This document shows, in pieces, positions 8,627 to 16,510 of a stretch of 64,000 nt of DNA. A program made the translations under genes and the position numbers. Numbering within the stretch: position 1 is the first letter of the stretch; each line of letters starts with the position of its first letter. Source of the DNA: Allomuricauda sp. ARW1Y1. Lineage in GTDB: Bacteria > Bacteroidota > Bacteroidia > Flavobacteriales > Flavobacteriaceae. The notes beneath the pieces are model-generated. The model worked only from the letters and a program-made list of their open reading frames with translations. It did not search any database and was not told where the DNA came from. The DNA is taken from positions 186,001 to 250,000 of the forward strand of contig NZ_JACBZU010000004.1 of the NCBI RefSeq assembly GCF_013407935.1, written 5' to 3'.

Positions 8627-9436
8627 TCAATCCAAATCATTGTTCTCCCGATATGCCCTGCTTTTCCGAATCATGATATCCAAAATTTGCAGTTTGTCCT
8701 CGGAAGCTATCGCATTTTGAAATGCTTCGTCCACTTCGCAGAAATACATGAAATCGTCAATGCGCTCCATGGGAATCTTCAAAGTGGTCAAAAACAGGGA
8801 ATCTCCATAAAATCCTTGCACTTCTTGGGTCTGGGCATAAGTTCTATCAATTTTTACCCGGTTCTTGAGCATTTTTGTACGTCCGGTGATGGCATTGATG
8901 ATGGGATTCAGGCTCATACCCCCACCGGCTCCGCCAAGTCCACCCCCAGCGGTTACGCTCATGGCAGATGCTTCTTGCAGCTTTCGTTCGCTCTGTGTGG
9001 GTATCCGACGATGGGCATTGGGCAGATTCAATGCCTCGGCAGTCACATCTTTTTCCAGTACTACCCGGTCTATGTCCTTTGTGAGGTCTCCCGTAAGATT
9101 ATAAGGGGTCACCACCACTTCTTTCAATTCGTTCACAAACTCCTGCATGGGAACCTCAACAAAGTTGGCATTGTACAGGGTTTCGGTGACAGGTACTATT
9201 TTTCTAAGAAAGTGTACGGCAGAGAACACCAAGGTATCGTTCACGCTGACCTCGATGGCAAAATTCCCGTCCAAATCGGTGATAACGGCGTTTTGGGTGC
9301 CTAGATTTTGGACCACAACCCCGACCACATCCTTATCTTCGCTGACCACTCTTCCCTGCAATACCTTTTCCTCACCAGATTGGGCAAAGACCCATTGGGT
9401 TACAAAAAACAATACCGCAAGCCAGCAGTTTTTCAT
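8627..9436 (-). CDS. carboxypeptidase-like regulatory domain protein (second of a pair)
   Basis: A 269-residue secreted protein: signal peptide (MKNCWLAVLFFVTQWVFAQ), then a CarboxypepD_reg-like beta-sandwich at about residues 25-100 (LQGRVVSEDKDVVGVVVQNL, then VITDLDGNFAIEV). The rest is helical with a glycine-rich stretch (VTAGGGLGGAGGGMSL). Such domains usually sit at the N-terminus of TonB-dependent transporters, but here there is no plug or barrel. The start overlaps the stop of the upstream paralogue by 4 bp (ATGA), so the two are translationally coupled. The function is unknown; anchoring or a partner role in the envelope is plausible. Confidence 0.8.
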   Translation of the reverse strand: MKNCWLAVLFFVTQWVFAQSGEEKVLQGRVVSEDKDVVGVVVQNLGTQNAVITDLDGNFAIEVSVNDTLVFSAVHFLRKIVPVTETLYNANFVEVPMQEFVNELKEVVVTPYNLTGDLTKDIDRVVLEKDVTAEALNLPNAHRRIPTQSERKLQEASAMSVTAGGGLGGAGGGMSLNPIINAITGRTKMLKNRVKIDRTYAQTQEVQGFYGDSLFLTTLKIPMERIDDFMYFCEVDEAFQNAIASEDKLQILDIMIRKSRAYRENNDLD

Positions 9437-10173
9437 TCTTCGTTCAAGGTTGCCAGATATTCTTTGCTCTGGGTCACTAGAAAATCGATCAACTGAAATT
9501 CGTTCTCCTTTTTAAGAAGCGTCTGTGAAGGTACCTTATCGTCGCAGTATAATAGAAAAGCATCTATTTTATCCTGTGGAAGTCGAAGATCTACGACAAA
9601 AAATTCATCATCGTATACTTGGCGAAGCACCTCGCTTACCTTTAAAGGCTCCCTTTCCTGTCCGCTCTCATCCTGCGACTTGAACAGCGCCTTGAAAATG
9701 TTCACGAAGTTGATACCATCCCGCATCCCTCGGGTAATCCGGGAATTGGCCACATTTTCTACCTCTGTGCCACGATCTATTTCGTATTCAAACTGTTTAA
9801 AGTCTTCGTTCTTGACCTCTAGGAAACGTTCTTGATTTTCTGGGGTAACAATCACCTCGTCCAACTCCTGCACCTTTTCGTCCACTTCGACCACCAAACG
9901 GTTATTCGCCAAAATTTCCGGGGTTACATCCACCACTTTGAGCTGATAGTTGATGGCGGTAAATACCAACTGATCACCTTCCTTCACTTCAATCATAAAC
10001 TCACCGTTATCGTTGGTAATGGTCGCCCGCCCACTAGTGGAGTTGATAACATTCTCATTGGGCACGTTGGAACTCCTATACAGCACCTTTCCCCTCAGCA
10101 TGGTGCGTGAATCCTGTGCTAAGCACCAGCCGCTCAGGAGCAAAGAGAACACTATCAAAAATGTATTTTTCAT
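9433..10173 (-). CDS. carboxypeptidase-like regulatory domain protein (first of a pair)
   Basis: A 246-residue paralogue of the following gene, with signal peptide MKNTFLIVFSLLLSGWCLAQ and the same beta-sandwich (MLRGKVLYRSSNVPNENVIN, then ATITNDNGEFMIEVKEGD), then VVDVTPEILANNRLVVEVDEKVQELDEVIVTP. The last segment resembles the link that precedes a TonB plug (LDEVVVT), but the protein ends in about 130 mostly helical residues and no barrel. Paired genes of this form are frequent in Flavobacteriaceae. They probably arose by tandem duplication. Coupled to the downstream gene by a 4-bp overlap; function unknown. Confidence 0.8.
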   Translation of the reverse strand: MKNTFLIVFSLLLSGWCLAQDSRTMLRGKVLYRSSNVPNENVINSTSGRATITNDNGEFMIEVKEGDQLVFTAINYQLKVVDVTPEILANNRLVVEVDEKVQELDEVIVTPENQERFLEVKNEDFKQFEYEIDRGTEVENVANSRITRGMRDGINFVNIFKALFKSQDESGQEREPLKVSEVLRQVYDDEFFVVDLRLPQDKIDAFLLYCDDKVPSQTLLKKENEFQLIDFLVTQSKEYLATLNEE

Positions 10174-10341
10174 GTATACGTGTTTACTACAAGTTAAAGA
10201 AAAACCTTGACACCGATATAAAAAATTAAGTGGTTCTAAACTTTTGTTAATTCTGCGTTGCCAAATATAGGAAAGTGCTTTCCGTTCACCCGTAAATTTC
10301 GTGTTTGGACGGTATTTATGATAAAAATTGGAACATAAGTT

Positions 10342-10362
10342 TAGTTTTGCTTTTTACGTTTG
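10342..10362 (+). promoter_or_regulatory. two overlapping-region -7 boxes before the repeat protein gene
   Basis: TAGTTTTG (10342-10349) and TACGTTTG (10355-10362) both match TAnnTTTG, 38 and 25 nt upstream of the GTG start at 10388. Either or both may drive the gene and the T9SS cargo gene behind it. Confidence 0.5.
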
Positions 10363-10387
10363 GTGAAATCCTCAAATAACTAACACT

Positions 10388-12748
10388 GTGAAAACTTACA
10401 TTGTCTATTTGGTCATTGGCCTAGTGGCGATCAACTCCCTGAGCGCGCAGGTAAAAATCGGTGACAACCCGCAGAACTTGAACCCCGCATCGTTATTGGA
10501 ACTTCAAAGCTCCAATCGTGTTTTGGTCATTACCCGGGTTACCGATGCCCAAATGAGCGGTATTTCCCCACTGCCCGGTGCCGTGGTCTACAATACGGAC
10601 CAAGGCTGTTTGCACTATTACAATGGAACGGAGTGGATCAATATCTGTGAGGAGTTGGACAATTCGTTTACCGTAAGTACAAGGGCTGATTCCCTTCAAC
10701 AGGTGAATCCCAATGCAAGGGACAACACCATTGCCATTTTGGAGTCCATCAACCCAGATGGGAGCACCAATTATAATTTTGAGGTCAACCGAATTACGGG
10801 CGCGAACATTGTGGATACGTCCATCAACGGCTCCACCAAACTGCAAAACGAATCCGTGACCAACAACAAACTGGCCGAAAAGTCCGTAGGACTACGGAAT
10901 TTGGCCGATGCCACCAATACTGGGGACCTGTTGATGTACAATGGAACAGCATGGAACTTTGTGAACCGTACCGACCTGCTGAACACCCAGTTGGACAGTA
11001 TTGTGGGGAACGAGGTGATTGGTCCCACCGATGCCACTCTTCTTTTAAATGGTGCTGGAAGTCAAGCCGACCCGTTGACTTTGGATGTGGCCGAAGGCGG
11101 AATCACCGCTTTTGAGATTGCGACCGATGCAGTGACCACGGATGAAATTTTAAATGGCAACATACTTACAGAAGACATTTCGGATGATGCGGTGACCACC
11201 GTAAAGATTATTGACGGGGCGGTGACCAACGCCAAACTTGATAAAGCGAATATCCCTTTAAGCGGATTTGCTGCAGCCGCAGCGAATGTTGATTTGGGAA
11301 ACAATAGGATTATTGATCTTGCTGACCCTGTGGATGCTTTGGATGCTGTGAACTTACAGTCTTTGAATGCGGCAATTTTGGCTTCTGAGTCTAATGATAA
11401 TGATACCGATGCAATCAATGAGTTACAGGATTTAGACTTAGCCACAAATATTTTGACGCTTAGCAATCCAGCAACACCAGGAAATCAAGTCGATCTCAGT
11501 TCATATTTGGATAATACAGATGAACAGGACATTGATACAAATGGAAATCCAGGAAATATTCAAATTGATAACGGAAGCGTCCTGAATCTAAATGTAAATG
11601 ATGCTGACTCAAGCCCGACAAATGAAATCAACACTCGTTTCGAGGTCGTGGGCACCAATCTTGAATTAGAGGATTCTAACGGAACGTTGCCTGTGCCACT
11701 TGCTGACATTGCTGCAGGGGTCAATACGGACAATCAAGACATCAATACGGACGGAACGCCAGGAAACATACAAATTGACAATGGAAGTGAGTTAACCCTC
11801 AATGTCGACGATGCCGACCCTAGCCCGACAAACGAAATCAACACTCGTTTCGAGGTCGTGGGCACAAATCTTGAATTAGAGGATTCTAACGGAACGTTGC
11901 CCGTACCTTTGGCTGATATTACCGCAGGGGTCAATACGGACAATCAAGATATCAATACGGACGGAACGCCAGGGAACATCCAAATTGACAATGGAAGTGA
12001 GTTAACCCTCAATGTCGACGATGGCGACCCTAGCCCGACAAATGAAATCAACACTCGTTTCGAGGTCGTGGGAACAAATCTTGAATTAGAGGATTCTAAC
12101 GGAACGTTGCCCGTACCTTTGGCTGATATTACCGCAGGGGTCAATACGGACAATCAAGACATCAATACTGACGGAACTCCAGGGAACATACAAATTGACA
12201 ATGGAAGTGAGTTAACCCTTAATGTGGAAGATGCTGATGCCGACCAGGAAAACGAACTCTCAGACCTGTTGCTCACGGGAACACTCCTCGAACTGACCAA
12301 CCCTGCTGCAGGGGCCACAGGCGCAGACCTCTCCTCTTTAAATGAAACAGTTTCCGAAGGTGACGGAATTACAGTCATACAAACCGCAGAAGATTTTGTG
12401 GTTTCAGTCACCAATCCCGTTGTGGCCATGGGAAAAGTTAGCGCCGATGCTTTGACTGTAAATGCTACTGGAGTAGCAGCTGTCTCTGGTGTAACAAGGA
12501 CTGGTCTTGGAAATTATTCTATCCTTTTTGATAATCCGAGACCTAATGGAGATTATATCATACAATTAACATTGCAGAATACAGCTCATAATGTATCTAT
12601 CAATGTTACTGCTCAAAACCCTAATGGATTTGATGTAACAATTTCAGAAACGTTTATTGACAACATAACAACTCCTGGCACACCGACATTAGACTCAAAC
12701 CCCATTGATGCAGAGTGGTTTTTTACAGTAACCGACTTTATTCCATAA
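10388..12748 (+). CDS. secreted surface protein with 70-residue tandem repeats
   Basis: A 786-residue protein starting at GTG 10388 with a signal peptide (MKTYIVYLVIGLVAINSLSAQ). The first part (about residues 20-375) has features seen in Flavobacteriia surface proteins (PASLLELQSSNRVLVITRV, GAVVYNTDQGCLHYYNGTEW). Residues 376-585 are three complete 70-residue repeats, with a fourth partial copy to about 617, each acidic and containing DGTPGNIQIDNGS and NEINTRFEVVGTNLEL. A separate C-terminal beta domain (about 675-786) follows. No T9SS sorting signal is evident at its own C-terminus, but the next gene encodes one. Likely an adhesin or exposed fibre; this is inference. The repeat DNA is nearly identical between copies. 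Confidence 0.75.
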   Translation: MKTYIVYLVIGLVAINSLSAQVKIGDNPQNLNPASLLELQSSNRVLVITRVTDAQMSGISPLPGAVVYNTDQGCLHYYNGTEWINICEELDNSFTVSTRADSLQQVNPNARDNTIAILESINPDGSTNYNFEVNRITGANIVDTSINGSTKLQNESVTNNKLAEKSVGLRNLADATNTGDLLMYNGTAWNFVNRTDLLNTQLDSIVGNEVIGPTDATLLLNGAGSQADPLTLDVAEGGITAFEIATDAVTTDEILNGNILTEDISDDAVTTVKIIDGAVTNAKLDKANIPLSGFAAAAANVDLGNNRIIDLADPVDALDAVNLQSLNAAILASESNDNDTDAINELQDLDLATNILTLSNPATPGNQVDLSSYLDNTDEQDIDTNGNPGNIQIDNGSVLNLNVNDADSSPTNEINTRFEVVGTNLELEDSNGTLPVPLADIAAGVNTDNQDINTDGTPGNIQIDNGSELTLNVDDADPSPTNEINTRFEVVGTNLELEDSNGTLPVPLADITAGVNTDNQDINTDGTPGNIQIDNGSELTLNVDDGDPSPTNEINTRFEVVGTNLELEDSNGTLPVPLADITAGVNTDNQDINTDGTPGNIQIDNGSELTLNVEDADADQENELSDLLLTGTLLELTNPAAGATGADLSSLNETVSEGDGITVIQTAEDFVVSVTNPVVAMGKVSADALTVNATGVAAVSGVTRTGLGNYSILFDNPRPNGDYIIQLTLQNTAHNVSINVTAQNPNGFDVTISETFIDNITTPGTPTLDSNPIDAEWFFTVTDFIP
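11513..12240 (+). repeat. 210-bp in-frame tandem repeat array (3 full units plus a partial)
   Basis: Units at 11513-11722, 11723-11932 and 11933-12142, with a partial unit from 12143 that diverges near 12230. Comparing units 2 and 3 by eye I count 6 differences in 210 bases; unit 1 is more diverged in its first half. The units keep reading frame, so copy-number change would lengthen or shorten the protein by 70 residues. Confidence 0.9.
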
Positions 12749-13917
12749 TTTTGAAACCCCTCCTCCACATAACCGTCCTTCTTTCCGTCTCGTTTACCTT
12801 GGCCCAGAGCGGGCTGTACAATAGTGGCAATTTTACGGTGCAAAACAATGCCCAAATAGGGTTGCATACCGATTTTATCAACGATGGCAATTTTGATCAG
12901 ACCACCGGACTCGTCGGGTTTTATGGCAATAGGCCCATCATCGTTTCGGGAAGTATTCCCCCCACTCTTTGGGACACCGAGATTTTGATGAGCGGCAATG
13001 TCTTTTTGCAAAACACCCTGTTGGTACGCAACAATGTCAATTTTATTGATGGGGACTTTTTAAGCCCAACGAACATTTCGGCGGTAAACCTTAATTTTAT
13101 GGACACCGGATTTTTTACCGGGGAAAGCGATGCCTCCAAGGTCACCGGCTTTGCAGCAATCACCAATCAGGATGTTTTTTCCTTTCCTGTGGGCGATTCA
13201 GCGCAGCTCAGACCACTGATCCTAAATTCCCAAGGCAATACACCCTTGGCGGTTTGCGCTTATTTTTTTGAGAATCCTTCCAATCCCGACACCATTTTAC
13301 AGGGTTTCGATACCGAACAAAAAGTCAGGGATATTGGAACGGTATCGGACCGTGAATTTTGGATCATCCAAAGTGATGTGCCTGCACAGGTCACCATTTC
13401 GTGGAACAGCCGAAGCTCCTTGGCCACTATACCCAATGCTACACTGGAATCCATCATTGTGGTAGGCTGGAGCAAAGCGTCAAACCAATGGGTCATTATA
13501 GGAAATTCGGCCATCAGCGGAGACCTTGCACAAGGGTTTATCACCTCGCAAACCTTTGTTCCGAGCGATTATGCGGCCATTACCTTTGGTACCATTCCAT
13601 TGCCCACGGATACTTTTGCAGTGGAAAACCCAACCCTTGGCAATTATTTTTTAAGTCCCAACGGGGATGGCATCAACGATTTTTTGGTCATCGATGGGAT
13701 GGAAGAATCACCGAACAATAGCTTGCGCATCTTTAACCGCTTTGGTCAAAAGGTGTTTGAAAAGTTCAACTACATCAACGAATTTAATGGGGTATCCAAC
13801 ACGGGAAGTTTTGTGGTGAGCCAAGATGCTGGGCTACCCGAAGGTGTCTATTTTTACTTGGTTTCGTTGGACGACCTAGAGTTGCAGTACACGGGCTTCC
13901 TTTTTCTGGACAGATAG
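12715..13917 (+). CDS. T9SS type B sorting domain-containing protein
   Basis: About 400 residues. The C-terminal 90 residues are a type B type IX secretion signal: NYFLSPNGDGINDFLVIDGM, then NNSLRIFNRFGQKVFEKFNY and GVYFYLVSLDD, the gliding motility-associated C-terminal domain. The middle is beta-rich (NFTVQNNAQIGLHTDFINDG) and resembles other cargo proteins. The start is uncertain: GTG 12715 gives a long signal peptide and a 34-bp overlap with the upstream gene, while TTG 12751, three bases after the upstream stop, gives a compact one (KPLLHITVLLSVSFTLAQ). It is probably co-expressed with the repeat protein upstream and secreted by T9SS to the surface. Confidence 0.85.
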   Translation: MVFYSNRLYSIILKPLLHITVLLSVSFTLAQSGLYNSGNFTVQNNAQIGLHTDFINDGNFDQTTGLVGFYGNRPIIVSGSIPPTLWDTEILMSGNVFLQNTLLVRNNVNFIDGDFLSPTNISAVNLNFMDTGFFTGESDASKVTGFAAITNQDVFSFPVGDSAQLRPLILNSQGNTPLAVCAYFFENPSNPDTILQGFDTEQKVRDIGTVSDREFWIIQSDVPAQVTISWNSRSSLATIPNATLESIIVVGWSKASNQWVIIGNSAISGDLAQGFITSQTFVPSDYAAITFGTIPLPTDTFAVENPTLGNYFLSPNGDGINDFLVIDGMEESPNNSLRIFNRFGQKVFEKFNYINEFNGVSNTGSFVVSQDAGLPEGVYFYLVSLDDLELQYTGFLFLDR

Positions 13918-13984
13918 TCTGGGTCCTAAATATTTCAAAAGACGAATTAAAAATACTTCTTAACTTGGTGCAAAATTCGTTTTC

Positions 13985-14719
13985 ATGAAAAGAAGAAACT
14001 TTATCAAAACCACCTCGGCTTCGGGATTGGCCTGTGCCCTCCCGCCTCTACTTCCCACGATTTTCGACCCAAATTATTCTGCAGAAGAGTTAATGGGGAA
14101 AGCCAAAATCGAGTTGTTTGGTGAAGGCATCAACCTTAGAAAAGAGGCTTATGAGTCCTTCTTGGAAATGAAAAAAGCTGCCTATTCGGATGGGTTTGAC
14201 ATCAAAATGGTATCCAGTTACCGCGATTTCTTCCGGCAGCGGACCATTTGGGAACGGAAATATCTGGCCTTTACCGAGGAAGATGGCATGACACCCTTGG
14301 ATGCCATCGACAAAATTATAGAGTACTCCACCATTCCAGGTACGAGCAGGCATCATTGGGGTACGGATATCGACATTATTGATGGCTTCCCAGAAGTGTC
14401 CGGAGATGTACTTGAGGCCGACAAATTTGAGGCAGGCGGTCCTTTTGAAGGCTTAAAACAGTGGTTGGATGAAAATTCGACCAAATATGGGTTCTATCTG
14501 GTATACACCAACAATCCTAGACGAAGGGGCTTCAAATATGAGCCATGGCATTACAGCTACGCGCCTCTTTCCATTCCCATGCTCACCGAATACCGAAAGT
14601 TGAACATTCTGAAATTGCTCCAAAAAGAGGATTTCTTCGGTATCGAACACTTTACCAATAGGTTTGTGCGCACCTACATACAGGACAATATTTTGGACAT
14701 CAACCCCGTATTGCTGTAA
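13985..14719 (+). CDS. VanY-like D,D-carboxypeptidase (M15B), Tat-exported
   Basis: A 244-residue peptidase of the M15 D-alanyl-D-alanine carboxypeptidase group. The zinc site is visible: S121-R-H123-HWGTD128 (the SxHxxGxAxD pattern) and E186-PWH189. These enzymes trim the terminal D-Ala of peptidoglycan stem peptides in the periplasm. The N-terminus KRRNFIKTTSASGLACALP is a twin-arginine signal (RRNFIK), meaning export after folding, possibly with zinc already bound. The window also encodes a TatA subunit at 5074. No vancomycin-resistance genes are nearby, so the role is housekeeping wall remodelling. Confidence 0.85.
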   Translation: MKRRNFIKTTSASGLACALPPLLPTIFDPNYSAEELMGKAKIELFGEGINLRKEAYESFLEMKKAAYSDGFDIKMVSSYRDFFRQRTIWERKYLAFTEEDGMTPLDAIDKIIEYSTIPGTSRHHWGTDIDIIDGFPEVSGDVLEADKFEAGGPFEGLKQWLDENSTKYGFYLVYTNNPRRRGFKYEPWHYSYAPLSIPMLTEYRKLNILKLLQKEDFFGIEHFTNRFVRTYIQDNILDINPVLL

Positions 14720-14758
14720 CCGTTTTTTTGTATCTTCCGTTAGCTAGAACACTACACC

Positions 14759-15523
14759 ATGAGAAGAGGAAGTTGGAGGATACGCATCCTTATCGGCTTG
14801 GCCATCGTAGCCTTTGCCTTTATTCGCCGCTGCAGCAACCAAGAGGAAAACCCCTATACCGGTAGAACGCAGAACATTGACATGACGGCAGAGCAAGAGA
14901 TTGCCATAGGGTTACAAAGCGCACCCCAAATGGCACAACAGCACGGAGGGCTCTACCCCGATGAACAGCTACAAGCGTTGGTGGACGCCGTTGGCAACAA
15001 ACTGGTAAACAACAGTGTGGCCCGTGAGACTCCCTACCAGTACGAATTCCATCTTTTGGCCGATGACAGCACCATTAATGCATTCGCACTTCCGGGCGGA
15101 CAGATTTTTATCACTTACGCCCTTTTTTCCCAACTGAACGAACCACAACTAGCGGGCGTTTTGGGGCATGAGATAGGCCATGTACTGGGAAGGCATTCCG
15201 CCGAACGTATCGCTGAGAGCAGTTTTTGGCAGACCTTGGCCACGGGAGCCTCTGTTGGTGGAGACATGGGGAACCTGGTCGCTGGGATTGGGCAAAACAC
15301 CTTATTGAAAAACGGGAGGGGAGACGAACTGGAAAGCGACGAACTGGGTGTCCTTTTTATGATTGAATCCGGGTACGACCCTACCGAGATGATCACCGTC
15401 ATGGAAATCCTGAAATCGGCCGCAGGCCCAAACAGGGTGCCAGAGTTCCAAAGCACCCATCCCGACCCCGAAAACAGGATAGAAAAAATAAAAGAGGCCA
15501 TCGAAAAATATTCCGGTCGATAG
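14759..15523 (+). CDS. M48 family metalloprotease, membrane-anchored
   Basis: A 254-residue peptidase with an N-terminal membrane anchor (IRILIGLAIVAFAFI) and an M48 catalytic core: HEIGH at 137-141 and the third ligand region ELESD (E190). It resembles the single-domain, periplasm-facing group related to Oma1/BepA/LoiP, which degrades misfolded envelope proteins. A cysteine at residue 25 follows the hydrophobic stretch, but the preceding residues (FIRRC) do not form a good lipobox. The gene starts 39 bp after the VanY-like gene on the same strand, and both concern the envelope. Confidence 0.88.
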   Translation: MRRGSWRIRILIGLAIVAFAFIRRCSNQEENPYTGRTQNIDMTAEQEIAIGLQSAPQMAQQHGGLYPDEQLQALVDAVGNKLVNNSVARETPYQYEFHLLADDSTINAFALPGGQIFITYALFSQLNEPQLAGVLGHEIGHVLGRHSAERIAESSFWQTLATGASVGGDMGNLVAGIGQNTLLKNGRGDELESDELGVLFMIESGYDPTEMITVMEILKSAAGPNRVPEFQSTHPDPENRIEKIKEAIEKYSGR

Positions 15524-15568
15524 AATTGGCTGTTTATCGATAAAAAAGGCATTCTGTCTTTTATTCCT

Positions 15569-15576
15569 TATCTTTG
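15569..15576 (+). promoter_or_regulatory. -7 promoter box for the 55-residue protein gene
   Basis: TATCTTTG is a perfect TAnnTTTG match, 61 nt upstream of the ATG at 15638, leaving a 5' leader of about 55 nt. No -33 TTG seen at the expected spacing. Confidence 0.45.
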
Positions 15577-15637
15577 ATTAAACCCGAATCCTACCTACGT
15601 TCTCTTAATCTTTTTATGCGGTAAAAAGAGAGAACAT

Positions 15638-15805
15638 ATGGGAACACTAGTACACTTTAAAGATCTCTATTTAGAGGCGTTTGACGATTGCAAACCTAGC
15701 TTTGTCGTATATTTCTTGAAGGGATATTCGATATTTTGCGCGGTCATGTTGTTCATGGCCTTTTACGCATTTTTGTACAGAGCTTTTACAGGCTTTGAAT
15801 TCTAA
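15638..15805 (+). CDS. 55-residue membrane protein, DUF6747-like
   Basis: A short gene (ATG 15638 to TAA 15805). The product starts MGTLVHFKDLYLEAFDDCKP and has one membrane helix (IFCAVMLFMAFYAFLY), ending in RAFTGFEF. From memory, the start, the length and the end match the small DUF6747 proteins conserved in Flavobacteriaceae; I could not search for this. Support from the sequence: a perfect -7 promoter box upstream, a terminator 50 bp downstream and a hydrophobic, coherent reading frame. No function is known. Confidence 0.75.
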   Translation: MGTLVHFKDLYLEAFDDCKPSFVVYFLKGYSIFCAVMLFMAFYAFLYRAFTGFEF

Positions 15806-15855
15806 GCCGCGAGACACACTCTTTTGCAAGGACACTATAATTATGTAAAATGAGC

Positions 15856-15887
15856 AAAGGCCCCATCCGTTTGGATAGGGCCTTTTT
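15856..15887 (+). terminator. intrinsic terminator after the small membrane protein gene
   Basis: AAAGGCCCCATCC pairs with GGATAGGGCCTTT (one C-A mismatch) around a short loop, followed by TTTTT. The A-run on the other side could also serve the minus-strand ankyrin gene that ends at 15911. Confidence 0.8.
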
Positions 15888-15910
15888 CGTTCGACGAATA
15901 AACTCCTTTT

Positions 15911-16303
15911 CTATTTTTTCATAGCAGTTTCCAAAACAGACTGAGCTTCAGTTGCATTGGACATTTTTGCGTACTTCATGGCGGTCATCCCCCCATCGCA
16001 GCGCATTTTCAGGTTGGCCCCATTTTCAATGAGTACCTTCAAAACTTCCGCCTTGTTGTACCTGGCGGCATAATGGATAGGAGCCCTTCCCAAAGATTTT
16101 TGGTTGACATCCTCTCCCAGTTCAATAAACTTTTTTACAGTCTCTACATCTCCTTGCATCACCGCCTTGCAGAAAGCGCTGAGTTCATCGGGAGCTACCA
16201 TTTCAAAGTTGACCGTGCTGTTAGTGGCTACAGGTTCGTTAGCAGTAATGCCGCTTAGGGCCAACATGGAAAATGCGGCCACTGTGAAAATTGTTTTTTT
16301 CAT
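15911..16303 (-). CDS. exported ankyrin-repeat protein
   Basis: A 130-residue protein with a signal peptide (MKKTIFTVAAFSMLALSGITAN) and two to three ankyrin repeats between about residues 45 and 125: DVETVKKFIELGEDVNQ, then RAPIHYAARYNKAEVLKVLI and MTAMKYAKMSNATEAQSVL. Ankyrin repeats bind partner proteins. Small exported ankyrin proteins in Bacteroidota are often near catalase or other stress genes, but no such gene is here. Partner and role unknown. It stands alone between a terminator and the divergent gpmI gene. Confidence 0.82.
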   Translation of the reverse strand: MKKTIFTVAAFSMLALSGITANEPVATNSTVNFEMVAPDELSAFCKAVMQGDVETVKKFIELGEDVNQKSLGRAPIHYAARYNKAEVLKVLIENGANLKMRCDGGMTAMKYAKMSNATEAQSVLETAMKK

Positions 16304-16485
16304 GATGAATGTTTTTGATTAATGAATTTACTTGTTATAAAAATAGACTTTCAAAAACCCGTCCTGTTACACGATTAACAGTTATATAACTAAATTTTAA
16401 CTATCCTTCAATTTTAACATAAAATAATTAACAATTCCGCAATTATAATTTTAACAAAAAGCTAGGGCATCCAAGGAGATCATTT

Positions 16486-16493
16486 TACTTTTG
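16486..16493 (+). promoter_or_regulatory. -7 promoter box for gpmI
   Basis: TACTTTTG matches TAnnTTTG, 17 nt before the ATG at 16511. The upstream region is AT-rich; no clear -33 TTG. Confidence 0.5.
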
Positions 16494-16510
16494 TAGTACA
16501 ACTTTCAACT

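Noticed and set aside
11513..12240. Tandem array that could be taken for a CRISPR or intergenic satellite
   Set aside because: The units are 210 bp, contiguous without spacers, and lie in frame inside a long coding sequence.
13985..14719. VanY-like gene as vancomycin resistance
   Set aside because: No vanH, vanA/B, vanX or regulator genes are nearby; a housekeeping wall role is more likely.
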